Source: Rhizobium sp. 18055 (GTDB taxonomy: Bacteria > Pseudomonadota > Alphaproteobacteria > Rhizobiales > Rhizobiaceae). Taken from it: 64,000 nucleotides of DNA. Positions 45,745 through 54,948 of this stretch are shown in pieces. The DNA is taken from the NCBI RefSeq assembly GCF_902706285.1, contig NZ_CACSKD010000002.1, positions 248,001 to 312,000 of the forward strand. Reading direction: 5' to 3'. The notes beneath the pieces were generated by a model. That model ran no database searches, was not told the origin of the DNA, and saw only the letters and a list, made by a program, of their open reading frames with translations. Position 1 is the stretch's first letter. Each line of letters starts with the position of its first letter. Made by a program: the position numbers and the translations under genes.

Positions 45745-47028
45745 TCAAGCCGCCCGTTCGATTTTCGTGAGACCGCCCATATAAGGCAGCAGAACGTCCG
45801 GGATCGTCACCGAGCCGTCCTCGTTCAGATAGTTTTCCAGAACCGCGATCAGGCAGCGGCCGACAGCGGTACCGGAGCCGTTCAGCGTGTGAACGAACTT
45901 CGTCGCCTTGTCTTCCTTGCCGCGGTAGCGGCTGTTCATGCGCCGCGCCTGGAAATCGCCGCAGACCGAGCAGGACGAGATTTCGCGGTAGGTGTCCTGT
46001 CCGGGCAGCCAGACCTCGAGATCGTAGGTCTTGCGCGAGCCGAAGCCCATGTCGCCGGTGCAGAGCGTCAGCGTACGGAAATGCAGGCCAAGACGCTTCA
46101 GCACTTCCTCGGCGCAGGCAGTCATGCGCTCGTGCTCGGCGATCGAGCTTTCAGCGTCGGTGATCGAGACGAGCTCACACTTCCAGAACTGGTGCTGGCG
46201 CAGCATGCCGCGGGTGTCGCGACCGGCCGATCCTGCTTCCGAGCGGAACGACGGCGTCAGCGCGGTGAAGCGCAGCGGCAGCTTTTCCTGATCGAGGATT
46301 TCTTCGCGCACGAGGTTGGTGAGCGTGACTTCAGCGGTCGGGATCAGATAACGGCCATCGGTCGTCTTGAAGAGGTCTTCTTCGAACTTCGGCAGGTTGC
46401 CGGTCCCGAACAGCGCCTCGGCGCGCACCATCAGGGGTGAGCTGACTTCGGTATAGCCGTGCTCGCTGGTGTGCAGGTCGATCATGAACTGGCCAAGCGC
46501 ACGTTCGAGACGTGCAAGCGGACCTGTCAGCACCGTGAAGCGCGAACCGGAGAGCTTGGCTGCCGTTTCAAAACTCATGTAGCCGAGCGCTTCGCCGATT
46601 TCGAAGTGTTCCTTCGGCGCATGGTTCCAGCGCGGCTTCTCGCCGCTCATGCGTGTTACGACATTGTCGTGCTCGTCCTTGCCGACGGGAACATCGTCAT
46701 GCGGGATGTTCGGAATGCGCGACAGCGCGTCGGTCAGCTGTTCGGAAAGCGTGCGATCATCTTCTTCGGCAGCCGGCATCAGCACCTTGAGATCGGCGAC
46801 CTCGGCCTTCAGCTTTTCGGCAAGCGCGGCGTTCTTCTGCGCCATCGCCGCACCGATCTCCTTGGAGGCGGTGTTGCGGCGGGACTGCATGTCCTGGACC
46901 TTCTGGACGGCTGCGCGGCGCTTTTCGTCAAGCGCGATCAGGCTTTCGGACAAAGGCTCAGCACCACGCTTGGCAAGTGCCGCGTCGAGGGCTTCGGGAT
47001 TCTCACGGATCCATTTGATATCGAGCAT
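45745..47028 (-). CDS. serS: Seryl-tRNA synthetase
   Basis: 427-residue class II synthetase. The N-terminal coiled-coil arm (about 30-105) binds tRNA; motif 2 ([21 protein letters not shown]) and motif 3 ([18 protein letters not shown]) follow. The ATG at 47028 gives the conserved start [15 protein letters not shown]; a longer frame upstream overlaps the preceding intergenic region and was rejected. Confidence 0.96.
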   Translation of the reverse strand: MLDIKWIRENPEALDAALAKRGAEPLSESLIALDEKRRAAVQKVQDMQSRRNTASKEIGAAMAQKNAALAEKLKAEVADLKVLMPAAEEDDRTLSEQLTDALSRIPNIPHDDVPVGKDEHDNVVTRMSGEKPRWNHAPKEHFEIGEALGYMSFETAAKLSGSRFTVLTGPLARLERALGQFMIDLHTSEHGYTEVSSPLMVRAEALFGTGNLPKFEEDLFKTTDGRYLIPTAEVTLTNLVREEILDQEKLPLRFTALTPSFRSEAGSAGRDTRGMLRQHQFWKCELVSITDAESSIAEHERMTACAEEVLKRLGLHFRTLTLCTGDMGFGSRKTYDLEVWLPGQDTYREISSCSVCGDFQARRMNSRYRGKEDKATKFVHTLNGSGTAVGRCLIAVLENYLNEDGSVTIPDVLLPYMGGLTKIERAA

Positions 47029-47127
47029 CGTCGTTCCAGGTCGTTGCAAAAGGGATGACCCGGCCAAAGCCTGACCGGGCCTCGACCGGATATTCGAAAA
47101 CGTTCATCGAGGGATTTTAGTGATCGC

Positions 47128-47955
47128 TCAGACGTTGTCCGTCTTGGCAACGTCTGCGGACCCATCAGCCTCTTTGACCGCTTCGCTGGCGCGCTTGCGT
47201 TCCACGAGTCGTGCCGCGTAGATGGCAATCTCGTAGAGAATGATAGTCGGCAGCGCAAGACCGATCTGGGACATCGGATCGGGCGGCGTCAGGACGGCTG
47301 CGACGACAAAGGCCAGCACGATCGCGAACTTGCGCTTCTCGCGCAGCCATTGTGACGTCAGCAGGCCGACGCGGGCCAGGAGCGTGGTGATCACGGGGAG
47401 CTGGAACACCAGGCCGAAGGAAAACACCAGCGTCATGATGAGGCTGAGATATTCCGAGACCTTCGGCATCAGCGAAATGGCGATATCGCCCTCGCCAGGC
47501 GCCTGCTGCATGGTCAGGAAGAACCACATGACCATCGGCGTGAAGAAGAAGTAGACGAGAGCCGCGCCCATCAGAAACAGGATCGGCGAGGCAATCAGGA
47601 ACGGCAGGAAGGCGGAGCGCTCGTTCTTGTAGAGGCCGGGAGCCACGAACTTGTAGATCTGCGCGGCAATGATCGGAAAGGCGATCACCAGGCCGCCGAA
47701 CATCGCGACCTTCACCTGGGTAAAGAAGAATTCCTGGGGTGCTGTGTAGATCAGCTGGGCCTTGGACACATCGAGATGCGCCCACTGGACCGCCCATTTA
47801 TACGGGTAGACCAGAACGTTGAAGAGATGCTTGGCAACGACGAAGCAACCGATGAAGGCAACGAAGAACGCACCGATCGCCCACATCAGCCGCGTGCGCA
47901 GCTCCATCAGGTGCTCGATCAAGGGCTGCGGCTTGTCTTCTATATCACCGCTCAT
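47128..47955 (-). CDS. tatC: Twin-arginine translocase subunit TatC
   Basis: 275-residue six-helix inner-membrane protein that recognises twin-arginine signal peptides. LIEHLMELRTRLMWAI at the N-terminus is the conserved docking region. Its ATG overlaps the tatB stop by four bases. A charged C-terminal tail ends the protein. Confidence 0.96.
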   Translation of the reverse strand: MSGDIEDKPQPLIEHLMELRTRLMWAIGAFFVAFIGCFVVAKHLFNVLVYPYKWAVQWAHLDVSKAQLIYTAPQEFFFTQVKVAMFGGLVIAFPIIAAQIYKFVAPGLYKNERSAFLPFLIASPILFLMGAALVYFFFTPMVMWFFLTMQQAPGEGDIAISLMPKVSEYLSLIMTLVFSFGLVFQLPVITTLLARVGLLTSQWLREKRKFAIVLAFVVAAVLTPPDPMSQIGLALPTIILYEIAIYAARLVERKRASEAVKEADGSADVAKTDNV

Positions 47956-48695
47956 GCTTCATCTTTCTTTTTCTTCGCTGCCGGCTTCTTCGGAGCGGCG
48001 ATCGTCTCGGTTGCCACGAGCGTCGGCGTTTCGACAGCGGCAGGCTTTGCAGGCGCTGACTGTGCAGGCACTGGCTTGGCCGTTGCGGCCTTCACGCCGG
48101 CGGGCTTGGCGGAGGCGACCTTGGGCGTCGCAGGCTTGGCTGCAGCGCGCTTGGGTTTCTCGGCCGGTGCCGGGGTCACAGCAATCGCAGCAACGGCGTC
48201 TGCCTTATCGGCGGCCTTGGCGCGCGGCTTGCGAGCAGCCTTGGCCTTTTCAGCAACCGGCGTGCCTGGCATGACAGCGGAAACAGCAGGCTCCGGTGTC
48301 GGCGGCGCCATGACTGGCGGCGTTTCCGATAGGCTCATCGCAGGAACCGGGGCCTCCATGACAGCAGGCGGCACTTCGGTCTTGGTTTCAACCGAGGTCG
48401 ATCTCTGCAGATCGGCCTTGATGTCGTTGCCCATCTGCCGAAGCGGGTTCATCGCCTCGCGCAGCGAGTTGACGGGGTTGAGCTTCTGCGCGTCACTCAA
48501 TGTCTGGCGCACATCGTCGAGGTCGGCTTCGCGAAGCGCCTCGTCGAACTGGGCGCGGAACTCGCCAGCGACCTTTTTGGCACGCTGCGTCATCTTGCCG
48601 AAGGCGCGAAGCATCGGCGGCAGATCCTTGGGACCGACCACAACAATCAATACGACCGCGATGACAAGCAGCTCGGTCCAGCCAATATCGAACAT
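47952..48695 (-). CDS. tatB: Twin-arginine translocase subunit TatB
   Basis: 247 residues: the TatB start MFDIGWTELLVIAVVLIVVVGPKDLP, an amphipathic helix, and a long Pro/Ala/Lys-rich tail (about residues 115-247). The tail is longer than in E. coli and probably disordered. It sits between tatA and tatC and overlaps tatC. Confidence 0.95.
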   Translation of the reverse strand: MFDIGWTELLVIAVVLIVVVGPKDLPPMLRAFGKMTQRAKKVAGEFRAQFDEALREADLDDVRQTLSDAQKLNPVNSLREAMNPLRQMGNDIKADLQRSTSVETKTEVPPAVMEAPVPAMSLSETPPVMAPPTPEPAVSAVMPGTPVAEKAKAARKPRAKAADKADAVAAIAVTPAPAEKPKRAAAKPATPKVASAKPAGVKAATAKPVPAQSAPAKPAAVETPTLVATETIAAPKKPAAKKKKDEA

Positions 48696-48743
48696 TCAAG
48701 GCTCCTGAACGGGAAACGCGGGGGCTGCGCTGCCCGGACGTGA

Positions 48744-48959
48744 TTACTTCGTTTCGTCGGCCTTGTGATCGACGGTCTTGCCAACTGGCGTGGTGGTGGT
48801 GGTCGTCGCCTCAGGAGCATCGTCTTCGGTGATGCCCTTCTTGAAGCTCTTGATGCCCTTGGCAACATCGCCCATCAGTTCCGGAATCTTGCCACGACCG
48901 AAGAGCAACAGCACGATGACCAGAACGATCAGCCAGTGCCACATGCTAAAAGAACCCAT
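48744..48959 (-). CDS. tatA: Twin-arginine translocase subunit TatA
   Basis: 71 residues, with one hydrophobic helix ([15 protein letters not shown]) and the amphipathic helix [19 protein letters not shown], followed by a Thr-rich tail. It is the pore-forming subunit. GGGAG lies upstream of the ATG. First gene of tatABC. Confidence 0.95.
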   Translation of the reverse strand: MGSFSMWHWLIVLVIVLLLFGRGKIPELMGDVAKGIKSFKKGITEDDAPEATTTTTTPVGKTVDHKADETK

Positions 48960-49145
48960 TACGCTAACTCCCTGTTGTGATGTCTATTGATGTAAGAATG
49001 CCCAACACCAAATCCAACATCTAAATTCCCCTTGGATTGACGCTTAATGTCACGGGTTTGACCGTTGTGACAAGTCATCCCGCAATCGAAAAGTCGTGAT
49101 CAGCATTGTTTTCGCTTGGAGTGGCGAAACAAAGACACGGAACTA
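48960..49145. other. Gap between scpB and tatA
   Basis: 186 bp. TGTCACGG and CCGTTGTGACA (49048-49072) form an imperfect inverted repeat; on the minus strand TTGTCA and CATTAA could be a tatA promoter with an 18-bp spacer. No gene seen. Confidence 0.35.
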
Positions 49146-49862
49146 CTATTCATCCGACGCGCCGCCCGGCGCCAGAAGGCCCAGTTCCTCCAGATCCATC
49201 TGCGTGATCGGATCCTCGTCCTCAGTCAATTCGTCGCTCATCAGCGGCGACGGGATGTTGAAATTCGCCGGAATGCGGCCGGACAGCAGCCCTGCCCCCT
49301 TCAACTCTTCCAGACCCGGCAGGTCACGCAGCTCCTCCAGACCAAAATGATCGAGGAAGTCGCGGGTGGTGCCGAGCGTCACGGGGCGTCCCGGTGTGCG
49401 TCGGCGGCCACGGAAACGGACCCAGCCCGCCTCCATCAGCACGTCCAGCGTACCACGCGAGGTCTGCACGCCTCTGATGTCTTCGATCTCGGCGCGCGTC
49501 ACCGGCTGGTGATAGGCAATGATCGCCAGCACTTCGAGCGCTGCGCGCGACAGCTTGCGGACTTCGTTCTCATCGCGGCGAATGACGAAAGACAGGTCGG
49601 CGGCGGTGCGGAACGCCCAGGCATCGTCGACCTTGATCAGATTGACGCCACGGTGGGCATATTGCTCCTGCAGGCGCAGCATGATGGCATGAACGTCGAA
49701 CGCTCTCGGCAGGCGATCCGCGATGAAGCCTTCGGACACCGGCTGAGCCGAGGCAAATACCAGCGCCTCGGCAATGCGGGTGGCTTCGGTCTCGTCGCGC
49801 AGATCTTCGTCTGCCGTCGGTTCCTCGTCGCGCTCGATGTCGTCGTCTTCCAGATCGCTCAA
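49146..49862 (-). CDS. scpB: Segregation and condensation protein B
   Basis: 238-residue winged-helix protein of the SMC condensin complex (LEVLAIIAYHQPVTRAEIEDIRG is the conserved block). Overlaps scpA by four bases and works with it. Confidence 0.93.
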   Translation of the reverse strand: MSDLEDDDIERDEEPTADEDLRDETEATRIAEALVFASAQPVSEGFIADRLPRAFDVHAIMLRLQEQYAHRGVNLIKVDDAWAFRTAADLSFVIRRDENEVRKLSRAALEVLAIIAYHQPVTRAEIEDIRGVQTSRGTLDVLMEAGWVRFRGRRRTPGRPVTLGTTRDFLDHFGLEELRDLPGLEELKGAGLLSGRIPANFNIPSPLMSDELTEDEDPITQMDLEELGLLAPGGASDE

Positions 49863-50719
49863 GCCGGCAGCTCCTGTTCGACCACCTGCAGTGTCGCGTG
49901 GTTTGGGCCGCGCCGCATATAGATCGGTTCGAACACACCTTCCTGGCGAATCTCGATCTTGCCTTCGCGCACCAGCTCGAGGGAAGCGGCAAAGGCGCTG
50001 GCAATCGCCGTCACCCTCTCTTCCGGCGAAACCATATAGGCAAGCAGATGCTGCTCAAGCGCCGTCCAATCGACCACCTCGCCGATCAGGCGGGTCAACA
50101 GTTCACGCGCGTCGGTTAGCGACCAGACGGTACGGCGCGCGATGGTGACCTGGGTGACAGCCTGGCGCTGACGCAGCGATGCATAGGCGGTCAGCAGGTC
50201 ATAGAGGCTGGCGTCATAGGCAGACTGCCTGCGATCGGGGATATGCTCCGGGGCGCCACGGGCGAGAACATCCCGGCCAAGACGGTTGCGATTGACAAGG
50301 CCGCCAGCCGCCTCGCGCATCGCTTCCAGGCGCTTCAGGCGGAATGCCAGCGATGCGGCCATCTCCTCGCCGGAAGGACCGTCGTCCTTGGCCTGCTGCG
50401 GAATGAGCAGGCGTGATTTGAGATAGGCAAGCCATGCCGCCATGACGAGGTAGTCGGCTGCAAGCTCGATGCGGATGCGGCGGGCGCTGTCGATGAACAG
50501 CAGATACTGTTCGGCCAGTGCCAGCACCGAGATGCGCGACAGATCGACTTTCTGGGTGCGGGCGAGATGAAGCAGCAGATCGAGCGGGCCTTCGAAGCCG
50601 GCGACATCGATCAGCAATGCCGGATCATTGGAGGCGCGCTCGGCGCCTGTATCCTGCCACAGCTTGTCCATCGGCGTTCCCGCCTGATGTGGCCGATCCT
50701 GAGCCTTTATCGTGTTCAC
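49859..50719 (-). CDS. scpA: Segregation and condensation protein A (kleisin)
   Basis: 286-residue kleisin linking SMC heads. The core FEGPLDLLLHLARTQKVDL starts near residue 44. A GTG at 50719 with AAGGAA upstream gives this length; ATG at 50671 (MDKLWQDTG) is an alternative start with a weaker site. It lies 22 bp after nagZ. Confidence 0.9.
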   Translation of the reverse strand: MNTIKAQDRPHQAGTPMDKLWQDTGAERASNDPALLIDVAGFEGPLDLLLHLARTQKVDLSRISVLALAEQYLLFIDSARRIRIELAADYLVMAAWLAYLKSRLLIPQQAKDDGPSGEEMAASLAFRLKRLEAMREAAGGLVNRNRLGRDVLARGAPEHIPDRRQSAYDASLYDLLTAYASLRQRQAVTQVTIARRTVWSLTDARELLTRLIGEVVDWTALEQHLLAYMVSPEERVTAIASAFAASLELVREGKIEIRQEGVFEPIYMRRGPNHATLQVVEQELPA

Positions 50720-50740
50720 CCCGTCTTGTTCCTTTCGCGA

Positions 50741-51754
50741 TCAGACCGTCGCAAACATCGCATCGAATTCGGCCCTGATGGCAGCCTCGTCGGCGGCGTC
50801 AGGCATTGGGAAGCCCTGCTCCACACGCCTTGCGCGTTCCAGCGGCTTGCCCTGCAGCAGCGGCACGTTGGCAACGACCTGCTGCATCTCGTCCATATGT
50901 CCATTGCAATGCAGCACGATATCGCAGCCGCCCGCAATGATATTTGCGGCTCGCTCGCCGATTGTCCCCGCCAAAGCGTTCATCGAGCTGTCATCCGACA
51001 GCAACAGGCCGGTAAAACCGATCTGTTCGCGAATGATGCCGTCGATGACCTTGCGCGACGTGGTCGCCGGATTGTCCGGATCGATCGCCGTGAAGACCAG
51101 ATGGCAGGTCATCGCCATCAGCTCGTCCTTCATGGCGATGAAGGGCGGAAAATCGTGGGCTTCGAGCTCTTCGCGCGAGACGGTGACGACCGGCAGTTCG
51201 TGGTGGGAATCGGCAAAACCGCGACCGTGGCCCGGCATATGCTTCATGACAGACAGCACGCCGCCAGCCTTCAGGCCCTCGGACGCCGCCATGCCCATTT
51301 CGGTGACGGTCACCGGATCGGCGCCATAGGCGCGGTTGCCGATGACGTTGCTGCTGCCTTCGACGGGCACGTCGAGAACGGGCAGGCAATCGACGTTGAT
51401 GCCGAACCTCGAGAGATCGAAAGCATGCAGGCGCGACATCAGCCAGGCGGCGCGCTTGCCCCTGCCCTTGTCCTGGCGATAGAGATCGCCGAGCTGCTGG
51501 CCTGAGGGATAGTGCTGCAGGATCGGCGGGCGGATGCGCTGAACGCGACCCCCCTCCTGATCGATCAGCACCGGCGCATGCCAGCCGACGCTCTCGCGCA
51601 TTTCGGCAACAAGATCGGTGATCTGCTGCGGCTCGGAAATATTGCGGCCGAAGAGAATGAAGCCCCAGGGGCGCTCGGCCCTGTAGAAGGCCTTTTCTTC
51701 GGGCGTCAGGGACAGGCCGCTACAGCCCAGGATCATTGCTTTTGATTCGGTCAT
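50741..51754 (-). CDS. nagZ: Beta-N-acetylhexosaminidase NagZ
   Basis: 337-residue GH3 enzyme of cytoplasmic peptidoglycan recycling. The catalytic loop KHMPGHGRGFADSHHELP contains the His/Asp pair, and LIDQEGGRVQRI is the family's N-terminal motif. The ATG at 51754 gives MTESKAMILG; the longer frame would read into the tandem repeats upstream. Confidence 0.94.
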   Translation of the reverse strand: MTESKAMILGCSGLSLTPEEKAFYRAERPWGFILFGRNISEPQQITDLVAEMRESVGWHAPVLIDQEGGRVQRIRPPILQHYPSGQQLGDLYRQDKGRGKRAAWLMSRLHAFDLSRFGINVDCLPVLDVPVEGSSNVIGNRAYGADPVTVTEMGMAASEGLKAGGVLSVMKHMPGHGRGFADSHHELPVVTVSREELEAHDFPPFIAMKDELMAMTCHLVFTAIDPDNPATTSRKVIDGIIREQIGFTGLLLSDDSSMNALAGTIGERAANIIAGGCDIVLHCNGHMDEMQQVVANVPLLQGKPLERARRVEQGFPMPDAADEAAIRAEFDAMFATV

Positions 51755-51806
51755 ACCCGAATCATAGAGGCGCCCCGGCGAAATGCGAGCAGCGTCAATT
51801 GCCATT

Positions 51807-51855
51807 CACAAAAAAGAAGTGCGGGCACAAAAAAGAAGTGCGGGCACAAAAAAGA
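51807..51855. repeat. Tandem 19-bp repeat beside a terminator
   Basis: Two perfect copies of cacaaaaaagaagtgcggg (51807-51825, 51826-51844) and the first 11 bases of a third. On the minus strand each unit reads as a short GC hairpin followed by six T, like a miniature terminator. Confidence 0.85.
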
Positions 51856-51881
51856 GCGGCGGACATTGTGCCCGCCGCTCT
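51848..51881 (-). terminator. Rho-independent terminator of the SPOR gene
   Basis: On the minus strand, AGAGCGGCGG-N9-CCGCCGCTCT is followed by TTTTTT. It lies about 20 bp after the SPOR-gene stop and runs into the tandem repeats. Confidence 0.88.
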
Positions 51882-51903
51882 CGGATCGATTGGTCTTCGA
51901 AGC

Positions 51904-54888
51904 TTACTTCGAGATCAGGCAGGAGCCACCGGCAGAGCGATACTTTTCGCAGATCGCCGCAGCTTCATCCTTGGAGCTTGCCGGGATACGGACACGATAA
52001 AAGGTGCCCTTGCCTGCAATGTCGGCCTTGCGGATTTCGTAGGAACGACCGCTCAGCACGCCCGCGAACTTCTTCGACAGGCTGGCATAGGACTTCTTGG
52101 CTTCGGCTTCGGACGGCAGCGAGGCGATCTGGACGCCATAGCCGCCCGCAGCGGCTGTCGTCGGCTGTGCCTGCGTTGCCGCCGGTGAGACCGCAGCCAC
52201 TTCCTTCGATGCCTGCGGTACTTTCGGTGTCTGTGCAGCAGGTGCCAGTGGTGCGGCAGCCGTCGGACGAGCGGCCGGAACCGGAGCGGTGTCGGTCTTG
52301 GTGCTGGTCACGGCTCTGACCGGCGGGTTGACGCTTTCAGGCGTTGCCGCGGCGGCCTTCGCAAGGACGTTTTCGGACGCCTGCTGCGGCGAAGGCGTAG
52401 TGCCCTCCACCGGTGTCGATCGAATGTCGGCCGATGCCAACTGTTCGATCGTCGGTGCTGCTGCAGATCCTGCCGTAATCTTCTGCGTCTGAACCGAGGT
52501 CGGCTTCGGCAGCGAAGACGCTGCAGCTTCCGGTGCCGGCTCGTCGCGGGCGACGAGCGTGCCGTCCGGCCTGACGATCATGGTACGAACCTTGCGGGCC
52601 GAGACCGATGGCGAGCGATCAGCGTCCGACGTGTCGGCAACGGCCGTATCATTCGCGGTGTTGGTCGGCAGCAAGCGCGGGTCCTGGGTATCGCCAACCG
52701 GCGTTGCCATGGATGGCATCGGCGCATCATTGTCTTCGGGAAGCGTTTCCGGGGTCAGCGTGCGCTGGACAACGTCAACAGGCTGCTCATCGCTCGAGAC
52801 CAGCGCCTTCTGCTTCGGTGCTTCGGCGGCGGCGCCACCAACGCTGTCGTAGACAGCCTTGTCCTGGTTCGGAACCGTCTTGCCGCCCGGATTTTCCGGA
52901 ACGACCTTGACCGGGTCCTTGTCTGCAACGATGACGCGCGGCTCGCCGGAGGCAATGCCGAGGCCGCCATCGCGGGCCAGGAACGAATAACCGGCAGAGG
53001 CAACACCGCCCAGAATGACGACGGCAACAGCGCCGGCCAGCATGCGCTTCATCGAGCGGGCACGGCTCATGTCCTCGGCATCGCTCGCCGACTGGATCTG
53101 AACTTCGGACACCGTCTCGCGACGCTGCTGCACGGGCTCGTTGACGCTGCGGCGGAAATCTTCTTCCAGCGCGCGCTCGAACTCATCGAAGCTCTGGGCC
53201 TGCGGCTGCGACGGCTGCTGCATGGAAACAGCTGCGGTCGACGCCACGGCGGCCTGGCTGCGCGCACGCCATTCCTCGGCGGATGGCTTTGCCGATGCTT
53301 CGGCAGGCTTGGCAGGCGCCAGCAGATTGGCGATTTCAGAATCGACGTCGAAATCGAAGTCGGACATGGCGGCAACCGGCTCATGCTTTTCGACCGGCGG
53401 CAGCGTCGGGACATGCATCTCGACGGCTTCCATCTGATATTCGGCGTCCGAGATCATCGACGGGTCGAAAGGAAGCTCTTCTGCCGTGTCGCCGACGAAC
53501 GCCGGCGCCCTGTAGGCCGGGGCCGCAGGTGCGGCGACAGCAACGGGCTCCGGCGACCGGTAGACCGGTGCTGGCGCCTGATGGACAGGGGCTTGATAGA
53601 CAGGGGCCTGATACACTGGCGCTGGCGTCGGACGCGGAGCCGGCTCAGGCTGGTAAGCTGCGGGCTGATAGGTGACGGCAGCAGGTATTACTGGCTTCGG
53701 TTGTTCGATCTCCTGCGCGACGACAGGCTCAACGAAATCGAGGTCTGCGAGCTCAAGCTCGATACCTTCGAGGTCCAGTTCGAAATCATGGCCCGCAAAC
53801 GGGTCTTCCGCCTCGGGCGCTGCCTTGGCGACGACCGGCTGCGGCTCAGGCACATACAGGGGCGCGGCAACGGCGACGGGTGCCTCCGGCACGTAGGCCG
53901 GAGCAGATGGCTCCGCTGGCACAGGTGCGGGCTCGCGTCCGGCAACGGGATACTGCGACACGTCTGCGAGCAGATCATCGATATCGAAGGCGATATCGTC
54001 GAATTCTGGCACAGCTTCGGTCAGAGCCGCATCAGCCTTGATGTCACCGTCTTTTGCAGCAGCCGCCAGATCGAAAGCGCTGTGATCGACGGTCGGGTCA
54101 GCGACCGGCTCCACGACTGGTGCTTCGGCGACGAAAGCCGGCTCATGACGATCGATCTCGGCCGGGAAGCTGGCAGCGGCTGGCATCTCGAACTCGACCT
54201 CAGGCTGAGGCAAAAGCAGTTCGGCGGCAGCCACAGCAACCGGCTCCGGCACCGGTGCAGCAGCAACAGGCTGGTCGCGGCGCGAAGGATGGAAATTGGC
54301 GATCGGCAACCGGATGCTTGCGGCGGACCACTGCGGCGCCTTTGCAGGCTGCAACGGCGCCGGTGCGGCGCTGATGGACAGCTCAAGCTCCTCGATCAGG
54401 TCGCGGGCACCGCCGGAGACGGGCTCGGCAGGCCTGGAAACGCCCGACGCCCAATCGCTTGACGGCAGAATGGAGCTGGCGTCGTGCTGCTCGGCAGCAG
54501 GCGCCCGATAATCGACGGCCTGCTCCGGAACAACGGGTGCTTCGTACTGGACAGCTTCGACTTCGTAGTGAGGCGTGGCTTCGTGATGCGGCTCTGGCTC
54601 GGCGTAAGCAACGGGTTCCGGCTCAGCGTAAGAGACCGGCTCCACGAATGCCGCCTCCACCGGATGATCGACGATCGCCGGCGCAGTCGGAGCGTCGTAA
54701 CGCTCGAACTCGCGCAGCAATTCGTCTTCCAGATTGAAAGCCGGCTCCTGCCGTGGCGCCGTATCGACAGTATTTGCCGCTACGCGAGGCTCGAAGCCGA
54801 CGATACGTGCAAGTTCTGCAAGGGGATCGTCGTCAGCGAAGAGGTTCGCATTGTCACGCGTATCATACGCTCGCTGTTTATCTGCCAT
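51904..54888 (-). CDS. Very large SPOR-domain protein, membrane anchored
   Basis: 994 residues. A long acidic, Pro/Ala/Glu-rich N-terminal region (about 1-600, with repeats such as AEPEPVAYAEPEP and PAPVYQAPVYQAP) is cytoplasmic and probably disordered. One membrane helix lies near 617-638 (MLAGAVAVVILGGVASAGY). The C-terminal SPOR domain (about 910-994; GVQIASLPSEAEAKKSY) binds denuded septal peptidoglycan. A division or envelope role is likely. Two close ATGs (54894 and 54888) are possible starts. Confidence 0.88.
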   Translation of the reverse strand: MADKQRAYDTRDNANLFADDDPLAELARIVGFEPRVAANTVDTAPRQEPAFNLEDELLREFERYDAPTAPAIVDHPVEAAFVEPVSYAEPEPVAYAEPEPHHEATPHYEVEAVQYEAPVVPEQAVDYRAPAAEQHDASSILPSSDWASGVSRPAEPVSGGARDLIEELELSISAAPAPLQPAKAPQWSAASIRLPIANFHPSRRDQPVAAAPVPEPVAVAAAELLLPQPEVEFEMPAAASFPAEIDRHEPAFVAEAPVVEPVADPTVDHSAFDLAAAAKDGDIKADAALTEAVPEFDDIAFDIDDLLADVSQYPVAGREPAPVPAEPSAPAYVPEAPVAVAAPLYVPEPQPVVAKAAPEAEDPFAGHDFELDLEGIELELADLDFVEPVVAQEIEQPKPVIPAAVTYQPAAYQPEPAPRPTPAPVYQAPVYQAPVHQAPAPVYRSPEPVAVAAPAAPAYRAPAFVGDTAEELPFDPSMISDAEYQMEAVEMHVPTLPPVEKHEPVAAMSDFDFDVDSEIANLLAPAKPAEASAKPSAEEWRARSQAAVASTAAVSMQQPSQPQAQSFDEFERALEEDFRRSVNEPVQQRRETVSEVQIQSASDAEDMSRARSMKRMLAGAVAVVILGGVASAGYSFLARDGGLGIASGEPRVIVADKDPVKVVPENPGGKTVPNQDKAVYDSVGGAAAEAPKQKALVSSDEQPVDVVQRTLTPETLPEDNDAPMPSMATPVGDTQDPRLLPTNTANDTAVADTSDADRSPSVSARKVRTMIVRPDGTLVARDEPAPEAAASSLPKPTSVQTQKITAGSAAAPTIEQLASADIRSTPVEGTTPSPQQASENVLAKAAAATPESVNPPVRAVTSTKTDTAPVPAARPTAAAPLAPAAQTPKVPQASKEVAAVSPAATQAQPTTAAAGGYGVQIASLPSEAEAKKSYASLSKKFAGVLSGRSYEIRKADIAGKGTFYRVRIPASSKDEAAAICEKYRSAGGSCLISK

Positions 54889-54948
54889 ACTCATCCACTC
54901 GCAAATGCAAAGGTTTCGTGCCAGCGCATTGTGGGTAAATGGTGACGC

